Origin: Molanna angustata
Taxonomy: Eukaryota; Arthropoda; Insecta; Trichoptera; Molannidae
Reading direction: 5' to 3'
Length of the DNA: 64,000 nt
Assembly: GCA_963576475.1 (NCBI GenBank)
Contig: OY754981.1
Coordinates: 26,450,132 to 26,514,131 of the forward strand
Below the pieces are notes generated by a model that did not search any database, was not told the origin of the DNA, and saw nothing but the letters and a program-made list of their open reading frames with translations. Within the stretch, counting starts at the first letter, position 1. The number at the start of each line of letters is the position of its first letter. The translations under genes and the position numbers were made by a program. This document shows positions 49,401 through 61,400 of the stretch, one piece after another.

Positions 49401-52400
49401 TATTTAATTCTATTATAATAGTAGATCTCGAAGAAAAAATAATTTTGATAAAGATTTAAAAGTAATAAGATAGAAATACTATTTTTCTTTTCTTAAAGTT
49501 GGTTTCCATATTGCATTTTTGTGCATTTATAACTATTGAATGAAATGACAAAGGTTAATATTTGTATAACATGATTTATCTACACTTTCAATGTTTTTGT
49601 TATTGTGCAGAAAAAAAAAGATACAATATTTTCTATGGTTGAGTCGCGTAAATAGCTCTAGCCTATTATAATTGGGTACATAATCACTTCAGAAATATGT
49701 TTTTAAATTTATGAAATTGCATTTGTTGAATTGTTGAAAAAAATATATGTACCTAGATTGTGTTGAAGATATCATTCTAGCTTTTAAGTTTTTATACATT
49801 ATTTTACACAACATAAAATTATCAATACATTAAAATTATGTTGTTAAATAAATATACATAGACCATAGATTTTTATTATAATATACTAAATGTTATAGTT
49901 AGCAAATTTTATCGAAGTGAGGCATTTTTTCGGGGGATTTTTGAAGTTTTGGTGGGCAAACCACATTGTTTTTATATAGAGAACAACGATTAATGTTTTG
50001 TTTTGTTTTTTTATTTCCAAATAAAAAAGAATTACACAAGCCATAATTACATAACAATATTATTACAGTACAAATAGAAAATATATATCAATATTAGGTA
50101 CTTGGATATATTGCCTCACTAGGCAAAAGCCTGTTCCGAGGCAATACACTACAATGTGAATTGTTTTCGGATTTATTTGTCGAAAATAACACTTTCGTTT
50201 AATTAACAGTTAACTAGGATGTGTTGAAATGTAAGGAAATGTTTTATTGTTGAAATGTTGATTTATTTGTCGAAAATAACACTTTCGTTTAATTAACAGT
50301 TAACTAGGATGTGTTGAAATGTAAGGAAAACTGAAATATGTTGCCAACCAAAACGTCAAACGCACGATATTCCATGACTCACTTTTTGCACGGAGTACTA
50401 CATCTAGGTATATTATATAAAAATCTATGATATAGACACACATATGATAATTGACACATAAAATAAATTACTAAAATAATACAATCACAACATTAAATAC
50501 TTCACCAGAGTGATTTAAAATACATATGAACTAAAAGACAAAATGATTTTTGTAATAGTGTGTATTAACTGTTCAATTATAGACATAAAAAATGAGGTTA
50601 TGTCAGACAAGTAGGTTATGTCAGACAACACAAAAAAGCAATTACATAGACACAATAAAACATTATACCTTTGATTATTGTTAAATCATTTTTTATAACA
50701 ACAAGTACATCACAATGAGTTTATAATGGTAAAAACTGTTGATCATTCTTACATTCTTGAGAAACTAACTAACATCTTTTGGGTGCATTTTAAAATATGT
50801 TACATTGATTGTTCAAGTATCGATGTTGCAGTTGTGAGTCTTGGCAATTCATACCAGGTAGAGTAGGAAGAAATTGACAGAAATTATAAATTTGCCGTTT
50901 AAGGTATTATATTATTGTTTGATTAAATTTATCAACAATTTTTTACACACATCAGTGTCGTGACTACACAGAAGCAATTTATTTTTTATTAATCTATTCA
51001 ATATCATATGATAAATTATTTTAACTTTTGAGAAAATGTTGGCACTGTATTATAGGGAATAGATTTCAAGAGAATGAACCACTAATAAAGCATTAGAGTT
51101 AAAATGCACTGCACACTATACATAATGCACTACAGTAGCACAGTTCGTATGTCATTTGGCTTCTTGCAAGGAAGTGTTTATTATTATTATTATTACTATA
51201 GAAAGAACTCTGAGAAATTTTGTTGAAATTAGTATCTCCTTTGGTTTCAGAATAAATTATTAAAAGAAAATATTTATAAACACAAAAGATAAAAATAACA
51301 CTAAGTTAAACAATATAATTATATTCATAGATGAAATAAAACAAGAGACAGATAGTTATGTGGTGTAGAATCAAAGAAATCACATTTTTTTAATAAATAA
51401 CAAAAGAAATATACAAAATCAAAGAAGATGTATTCCTGAAAAATAAAAGACAATTGAAAAATAAATTTAAAATGTTAAATAGTAATTGTAAAATGAATGC
51501 TGAAAAGGACAAAAAAGTTATTAATCAACAAATTAGAAAAAAATAAATAGATAACATTAGATTCACATTGATGCTTTAGAGTTTGTCTTTTTAGATTTAA
51601 ATCTTGGTATTAGAATTGATTGTAATGAAATTTGTAAGTAATTCGATGGGTCAACGATGAAAAATAACACATTATGGAGAATTTCTATGAAAATAATATG
51701 CGGTTGTAAGTTACAATACGATGAATGTAATGGAAAATGAATGAATGAATGTAATGAAATGAATAATGCGAAAAAATAATAGGATGAATGTAAATGAATA
51801 AATGCAAAAAAACAAATTTCGATATATCTGCGCAGATATTTTGAAAAGCGGTATTTCTACGACTAAAGGTTATTTACCAAACAGTATTTTGTCTTGAAAC
51901 AAAAGAGGCATTTGTTAGGGAGCAAGAGAGGCACTTGCTAAGGAACACAAGAGACACTTGTTAAGGAACACAATAGGCACTCGTCAGGGAATAAAAGAGG
52001 CATTTGCCAGGGAGCAAGAGGCACTTGCCAGGGAACAAGAGGCACTTGCCAGGGAACAAAAGAGGCACTTGCCAGGGAGCAAGAGGCACTTGCCAGGGAA
52101 CAAAAGAGGCACTTGCCAGGGAGCAAGAGGCACTTGCCAGGGAACAAAAGAGGCACTTGCCAGGGAGCAAGAGGCACTTGCCAGGGAACAAAAGAGGCAC
52201 TTGCCAGGGAGCAAGAGGCACTTGCCAGGGAACAAAAGAGGCACTTGCCAGGGAACAAAAGAGGCACTTGCCAGGGAACAAAAGAGGCACTTGCCAGGGA
52301 GCAAGAGGCACTTGCCAGGGAACAAAAGAGGCACTTGCCAGGGAGCAAGAGGCACTTGCCAGGGAACAAAAGAGGCACTTGCCAGGGAACAAAAGAGGCA

Positions 52401-55400
52401 TTTGCCAGAGAACAAACAAATACGAGTCAAGGAATAAACTGATTATGGTATAAAGAAGAGAGCATTCTTTGTGGAAAAAAACATTATTTGTCAGGGAACA
52501 ATACTAATAAAAAAATACCTAAATACTTAGTACAAATCATGGAGAAAATGGTACAAAGTTAGGTACACATAAAACTGGATTTTATTATGGTTCAATTCTT
52601 AAGAGTGTAAATGCTTGACAGGTAAAAGTCCTCACGTAAAATAATTAGCACTTGTCAGGAATGAGAGTATTCCTTGTGTAGAAAAATCAATACTTGTTAG
52701 GAATAAGAGTAATATTCTTGTAAAAAAATCAGCGTTCGTCAAGAATGAGAGTATTCCTCATGTAAAAAATCAGCGCTCGTCAAGAGAGTATTCCTCATGT
52801 AAAAAATCAGTGATGGTCAGGAATGAGAGTATTCCCTTGTGTAAAAAAGCAGTAATCGTCATGGAACGGATAAAATGGTAAACAAAACAAAAAGCTATCA
52901 ATTACACGAACATAAATATGAAATCACTGCTAGGCACAAAACACAACATCACCACGGTGACTTACGAAAGACTTATTTTTTGGTTTTATCGGTTCCGGAG
53001 GGGGCGCAATATCCTTGGCGCGTATCTTGGCTTGAGCACTATTGCACACAAGCGCCAGTAGCTAGCAAAATAAAATTATAAACCATCAGCACAATACCAT
53101 AATATTATAGAGTAATAGTTAATCAATAATAATAAAAATACAATATTTGTACGGAGACACAGATCAGTATATTCAAAGGAAAATGTGTGGATTTCTTTCC
53201 TAATCCTGAGAAACAGATGTGTGATATACCTACACATAAGAGATATACCAAATATGATTCATTATGTCATGTTTATATCAATTTCATTGTTGCATAATTT
53301 TTTCATTCTTACCACACAATCGTTGTACAATTTCATCATTCTCATTTATAATAAAAAAGAAAACAAAATTTCTTAAACATTATAAGAATTATTCTAGTTA
53401 TTTTGGCTAGAATATATTTTCATTCCAAGTCTAGAGAAAATAGTTTGAATGTTTTAAAATGATAATTTTAAACTAAATAAATGTTTTTTAACAGCAACTT
53501 ATAAACAATAAATGATATATAATACTAAGAAAAAGTAAAAAATAATTATAAGCAGTTAGATCTATTTCAAATTGCCAATAAAATGATTGAATGTCAATTC
53601 ATCAGTTGAAAATTATAATAAACTTGCAAAAACTTTATCAAATGCAAAAATTTCATCATCAATACAATGTTTAAAATGATGAACATAAATAAAAATAAAA
53701 GTGTCAGTTAAAAACAATAATTTATGTTAAACAATGAGAAATATTCTTGCAGTTAAACGCAAAGCCAAGCAATTACAAAAATTTTCAGGGTAGGTACTAT
53801 AAACAATATTAAATTATGTGTCATCTTATCGACAAAGTATTTAAGAAGAATATGGGCAGGTATTACAGTTTCAGTTTAAGAGCTAAACTCAAGTTTTACA
53901 AAAATATAGCTTATTACAGTGTCCGTTTAGGCCTTATCTTCCCTCAAATACGTCACTAAAACGACAAATATGTAACTCAACGTTTCTGGCGGATTAAGTA
54001 CTTAACGGTGAGTCAACTGTCATTTGCTAGGCAACGCGTGTAGTTTCAGTTTCTATCACTAGAGGCGTTAGGCAACGAGTGTAGTTTCAGTGTTCTATCA
54101 CTAGAGGTGTTAGTTATATCGACGGAGGCGCCACACAACAAAACAAACTGACAGCCATATTGAAACATACATGGGCATTTAAAAGCATTATTTTGATGAA
54201 AAAAAAAATTTACCATGTTGGATAATAAAACAATAGTATTTCAAGTCGTAGCGTCCCGTTTTGCAATTCATATTATTTGAGGTTATTTAAAATTTGACAG
54301 ATAATAACCCCAGAAAAAGTAAAATAGGTATGTCTATAATTGAAGATTTAGTAACTGACATGTCATATTGCACTATAATACGGAAATGGATTCAATCTCC
54401 CCTTAACATTAATCTTGAGTTTAACAAACTCAATGCGTTGAGGGCTGACTGTAATACCGGGCCTATGTCATGCAATCTAATATTAAACACAATTTTATTT
54501 TTTTATGTGAAAGTAAATGAAACGAGACAACATAGATTTATTTTACGTATGCAATTAGTTTATGAATTATGAATGATTTTTTTTATAAATTATGAAGTAA
54601 TTAATATTATCATACAATAAAGTCTATCTTGAGTAGATTTTTTCACAGTGAAAATATGAACATTATTAAATTTATGAGATGAAAAAAATTGCAGAGAAAT
54701 TTGAAATGATAAAGTGTACAATATTTTGAAACTTACATACAATAATGCAGAATATTATTTCAAATTTCTTTGATGTAATAAATGACTGAAGGATGAAAAA
54801 TAAATATGGGGTAAAAAACAACATCTAAGGAGGGTTTCTTAAAATTCAATTATATTCAAATACAAAATTACATTGTGCTTTGATAAGGAATTAATGGTTG
54901 CAAATAAAAAAAGGTATTATAATCTACTGTTTCCTTGATAATTGTCATGCACTATGTTGAATATTTGTCAGTTTCATCTAAAATTTTCATAGCCTATTTT
55001 ACTGTGGTACTTGCAAGGTTTCTGAGTGATCTGGACTCTTGTTACATTTAGCAAATATTGGGAAGAATAGCTCATCGAGTGATGTTGGGAAAATAACGAC
55101 AAAGCCGTTGGGTTAATGAACTAACGCTTTACAGTCACACGTATATTTTATGTTCATTTAAAAAATTGCAAAATAAGTTTGAAGTGTTTTGATTTATGTT
55201 ATGAAGTAACGTTTCTATTCTTGTTGGAAGGGGCTATTTTAAAGTAGAATTCCTTTGTGGGGTATTTTTCACAATTGAAGAAAATGTGGTTCAACGTTTC
55301 CTCCTCCAATCCGCAGTCACAAGAAGCTTCCTCTACTATGTTTAATTTCAGTAGATGTGTTTTGATACAGCAGTGCCCGATGCACATACGAGAGATTGAT

Positions 55401-58400
55401 GATACAACAAACTTGCTAGATTTGGTTTCTTTGAACCACGGAACCTTTGGGATTGTGTTTTGAATGGAAGCATAATATTTTCCCTTGAATTTGGAAGAGA
55501 TATTCCAATATTCTTGCCAATTATTTAATTTAATATTGATTTTAAGAAACCCACCGTTTAAACACGGGTAAGACTAACGATGCTAGGCGTAAGATTAATT
55601 TGAGTGTGAAAAACAAAACAAAAAAAAAAAGATTGCAACAAGTTGAGGCAAAATTTGTTTGTTCTTTTTTTCTTCCACTCACGACTTCTATACTGTCCTT
55701 GTCCAGTTCCTGACGTCGACTCTTCACAGATCCGCCCATCAAGCGGGTTATCTAACATGTAGGTACATACATTGTAACACATTATATGAAAAAATATAAT
55801 AATAATTACATAGATAATCTAATTTAAAAATAATTAAACATGTAATAAAAAAATACAAGTGATAAGATAAACAATTTCTAGTTATTCTAAGATCAACTTA
55901 ATCAAAAAGATAAAAAAAATGGTCAATTGTTTCAAAAAATAAAATAGAATAGAAACGAAAAATATTCAGATGTTGACTATTCAAATTCAATTTATTTACT
56001 TATTGTTACCATGTTCATCAGAGCATTTACAAAAAATATAAAAAAAAAACTAAATTTGTGCGATAAAGATACATAGAAAACACAGTTTATTTCCAACATT
56101 ACAAATACACAAAGTCTTAGAGCTTTTGCTTGACACAGATTACATCTTAAGAGCTCAAAATTATACTTTGAAGATGCTAATTGTACCTAGCGAAAGGTAT
56201 GATTATACTCGTGGAATAAAACCATGTTTTTTTTATATATCTTTTAATAAATTAATAGGGAAATAGGAAGGCAGAAGAAGTTAGAGACTGACCCAGCCTC
56301 ACATGTCGGAATGATATGGAGAAGTATTTGAGAAAGGAACAATTGGGTGAGACAATGGTGCAATATAGAGGCAATGAGAGCTGATCCAAAATCTAATATG
56401 GGAGAAAGATGACAAGAAGAAATAAATAAAATATCACAATTATGAACTTTTTGTGTCAACGAAAAAAACATTAAAACTATTCATATTTCTAACTGTACTT
56501 CTACACATAATCATAATTAACACAATACTTGTGCAGATAAATAAATAGTATTTTACTGATTAAATAATCAATCTACAAAATGTGGATATTCTAAATTGCA
56601 TATTGTTTTGAACAACTAATGAGGTGCTTAAATAAAATATTTAATGACATTCTGAAATTTTTGTAGTGAGAAAGTGTTAAAACTTACGACAAGAAATTCA
56701 TTTTTGTCGACACGTTGATTTCCGTCAGTGTCAAACATGTTAAAGGCGATACGAAAACCAGATTGAGGTTCTGAAAAAAGCAAAAAAAAAAGCATTTTGA
56801 TTAAATAAATAGAAAACAAAAAACAGTCCTTGAAAAAAAAATAGTGTATTACTCAAAACACCACTGGATCTATGTTCGTTTTATCAGACAAACATCATTC
56901 ATTCTTACTAAGTTAATGAATAGCTTATATATGATGTATTATATTTTGTGGATTCCCCAGACTTGTTGAAAAAAATATGCTTTCACTATCCGAGCAGAAC
57001 AACCAGATATTTTAATACTTTTTATATTCCTTAAGTGTAATAACAACTACACTCAGAATGCTTTTGTGTACCATGCTTGCACGATGTACAGTACAATGCT
57101 TTCTTAAATACCTCGACATCACTGCGAATTCTCTGTGTGTTTAGGTCAGCTGTCTCCTCCTATCTTTCCTAGAACTTTGATTTAAGCAGCTGTCTTATTT
57201 TAATGATTTTTTATGTACTAGTAAATTAATTACGTATTGTTTGTAAACTTTTCACTAATAAAGCAATGCAACATTGTTTGTTTTATAAATTGTGTAGACT
57301 GCATAACTCTCTATCAAACATTGTTTGTACCAGTAAATAAAAAAAATATATAAATATAAAAGATACTAGTGAATTTATATATTGATTTGTATTATAAAAT
57401 ATATTAAAAATAAAATAAAATAAATAAAATAAATATTTATAAAAAAATGATCTTACAAAAACATTACAATGCATTGCATTCAGGTATTGTTGATCAAATA
57501 AGGAAAAAAATGTGCACACTTACGAAATACAGGAGATATTATTTGAGTTGGCCACAACTCACTTTGTTGTTTTTTATATAAAAAAAATAAATATACAGTT
57601 CCATCAAAAAAGAAATAGGCACATTAAAAATAAATTTAATTTATGGATACTTACTTGTAAGAATCGACAGCAAGAAGAGGTACTCAGTGTAAGAGATGAT
57701 TCCTGTAACAAAAATTATAAAATAATAAGGAATATATATTTATAAATAAATAAAATGCTTATAGATTAACTAGCAGATTGTGTGTCAAGCTAGGAAAGCA
57801 ATGTTTTTGGTTCTGGATGCATATCCAAAATAGGAACCAACACGATGGTGGTATGTATTTAAAAATTTATAAAATTTAAATTTAAATAAAAACAAACCGC
57901 TACAAAAGAAGTCAGAATTGGTTGAAAAAAAGAATAGAAACCATAATTTTTACAGCAACAAATGCAGTAAAAATTATGGTTTCACAATGATTAAATTATG
58001 TTTTGAACTTCATAGAGAAACCAGGGAATCGTTCCTTTATTTCCTGCAAAGAAATGTATTTTTGGTTAACTTGCATTAAAATAAATTTATATTATGTGTT
58101 AAACTTCTAACGTAGTGTTGAAACTATGGTTTGTCATTTACAAAACCATTGAAATATGATAAATACAAATAACTGAATAAGATGTCATTGATATTATTAC
58201 AAAACATAATATTATATAATTAATATTGTAGTTAAGATATTACTTCGACACAACATTGTCATATGATACCTCTCATTTTTAAAGTCTCACGTTGATTTTC
58301 ATGTCTCATAGACAAGCATTCGATAGAATATTTTACGATTGTTTTGTGTATACGGCGTACATATCAAAAACCTCGATTCTAATTGGAAACATCAAAAGAA

Positions 58401-61400
58401 TTAAAATAATAAGTTTAAAAATTTGAAGACAACTATGTAATTAAAATGGAATATTTCAATAGGTACTATGTATGTGTGCCAGATATTTCTAAAAACTATA
58501 CCTCTGTTAACACATTATTTCAATTTACATACTCTCTTTACCCTAATCCATTCATTAATATTATTTGCTTTCATATCAATATTTGATATTTATATCAATT
58601 AAATGATTTAAATTTATGTCAATCTTTTTCCCTTTGCTCTTTGTGATGTTTTCCTATAGAATATAAATTGTTATAATTATTTTCCTGCAGAGGGTATTGT
58701 AGGCAAAATAGTCAATTTAAAAAATCTTTTCCCCAGAACTATCAAAATATACGTCTTTAAAATAAAAAAAAACCAGTTTATTTTTACATTTTTATTTTAT
58801 TCTGGGATATTTTGAAATGTGAATTTGTTAAATACTTTTCTTGGAAAATTAGTTTTAATAAAAGAATTTTTAACTATTTTACTGTAAAAAAATTAAAAAC
58901 CTACAGGGCCTATGAAGTAGATTTTTATTTCAATTGAAAGAGAATATGAAAATCTGGATGGTATTTTTACTTTTTAAATTTTTTAATTGCTATTCATGCT
59001 ATTCAAAAAAAAACTAAATTGTACCTTTCTTTCATGAAAAAAATTGTAGGTATCTCATAGATTTGGTGATATACAGTATTTGTCCATAAATAAATAATAA
59101 ATTAGGATGATTTTTATAGCGCCGTTTTTGTGATAACCTCACCTCAAGGGCACTTTGAATATATTACAGGTTTTTGTAAGACTCGCGGAAGAAGTGAGTT
59201 TTTAGGTGTTTCCTGAATAGTGCTAAGTTGTCGATTTGCCTCAGTTCAGGTGGTAGTTTATTCCACGAGGCTGGTCCAGCCACAGCAAAAACACGATCAC
59301 CGAAGGTTGAAGTGACTCTATTTATTTCAGTCAACTTGCCAATCACGGATGTGGTGGCTGATCGAAGTGTTTGTTGTCGCTCGTTTACAGTGAGAGGGAT
59401 GCAGAAGTCTGAAAGATACGTGGGAGCCATGCCATGGATCACTTTGAAAGTCAACAAACATAATTTGTACTGGATTCTCTCTGGCACTTTTAGCCAGTGA
59501 AGATTTCGTAGATGGTGGGATATGTGTGAGAATTTCGCGGCTCCGGTGATTAGCCTAGCAGCAGCGTTGAAGACGGATTGAAGTTGGTTTAGCTCCAGCT
59601 TTGGAAGGTTTGCGTAGATACCATTGCAGTAGTCCATGTTTCATACATTAGAAGGTAATATTTAAGTGTGCATATTTATGCACATCCCGTATTCCCAAGA
59701 TCATACATAGGCGAAACAAGAGCCTTAAAGGTTTTTCCTTACTACAAACAGTGTCTTATTTGGTTGGTTGGAAAAAGCCATACGACCAGTGTATATACAA
59801 GTGCGCAAAAATATTATAAATAAATAAAATTACAAGTTATTAAAAACAACACAATATATCAAGTTTATGCTAAAAAGTTAAATTCATATGCAATTGAGTC
59901 ACAAATTCCAATTTTCATTTTATATCTTTGTTAAGTTCAAATAAAGTTTGAACATTTTAATTCAAACATAACCCAATAGTTTATTATCACGCAAATCCAG
60001 AGCATAAAATTAGATTTGTCTAAATAGTTTTATTTTACAGATCAGAAATCAAAAGTTTAGTAATAATAGCATGAGTGAAGCAAACCTTTATCTCTGAGGT
60101 TCCTGAACATCTGAGATGAACCTTGGTTCAGTGGTGGAGTGGTATCGTGCAGCTTCTCTATCTCCTTTAGAGTCAGGGTCTTTCGTTTCAGTCGAGCTGA
60201 AAAAGTGATACAATACAGTTAATAACTTATTGAATAATACAATGGATACACCGTGGATAGACTCTAATATATGTAGATACACAAGAGTGATTTGATTTTT
60301 TTTTATACAAAAGGCACCTTATTAAAATTTATTTCAAATTGTATTTATACATGTAAATGCAGTTAACATATGAAGACTTGAGTACATGTCTAGTTTTAAT
60401 AAGTGTCATTGGAAGGCCATTGATTATGTACATCATCTAAATTTAAAACTTTTACGTTGTCATCCGGTGAAAACAAGATTTTAAAATCGAAAATTAATCT
60501 ACAGAATATAAATAATTGATTTAAGAGCCCCACGTTGGGCGCCAACTTCATTTATAAAGAGCATTTGTTAAAGAAAAACAATCATCGTTTTGAGCATGAC
60601 TCTGCTACGCGAAAAAAAGGTATTTTAGAAGTAATACTTTTAGTGTAGATGTATGGAAAGACTGCTTATAGCTGATATTACAAATACCAATGATAATGAA
60701 TCCGCGGGGAAGAGGCGAGCAAAGAAGGAAGATGATAAAGATAGAAAGTAATAGTCTATAAATGTTATATAAAGAATTTCAAAATCGTCTTCGGTGTTCC
60801 AAATTCAAGTTTTTTTGCGTTTCTTATTTAATTTAAAAGTTATGAATGCATCCATCTCATTTAGCGTCGCTGTGACGCGACACAACGCAATGCCAATTTA
60901 AGAACTGAATTACGACACTCATTTCCATTTTTCTGTACCATCCTATTATCTAGGAGTATTTAGTATATTATATTCATACAGTACATTGCTCTTCTGTCGG
61001 TTGTTCGTCTATTTTTTTGCCGCTTCATCTGTGATTTTTTATGTCTGGAATGTCACGTAGCACATGTGATAAAAAAATGTGACAATAATTACTGTTTGCT
61101 CTAAATGTCATAACATGTTATTTTTGACGTTTAATGCGTTGATAAACTACCACTGCGTGTTAAACTGGTGTGTTGTGTTGGTTGTGAATCGAAGTATAAA
61201 ATGTTGGGGAGTTTCATATCATTTGTCTTTTCTGAAGTAGATGATAGTTTTGTAAAAAAAAGTTAATTGAAAATGATAAATGGTTCCTATTTTATGAGTT
61301 AAGGATTCATAATTCACGTTTTTCTACACAGTGCACAAGAATGTGGGAAAAGGGAAGAGAAGAATATTATGTAAGTTTTCTTCGATCATATTGTAAAAAA

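Noticed and set aside
51901..52425. CRISPR-like array
   Set aside because: Units are contiguous with no unique spacers, and the genome is eukaryotic.
51938..52453. Overlapping 100-160-codon frames on both strands
   Set aside because: All come from a stop-free tandem repeat and are equally long in several frames; no family similarity or start context.
57985..58045. Extra MICU3 exon on the - strand (TTCTTTGCAG then GAAATAAAGGAACG…)
   Set aside because: The exons on either side already join in perfect phase with family-typical sequence, and this segment soon reaches a stop.
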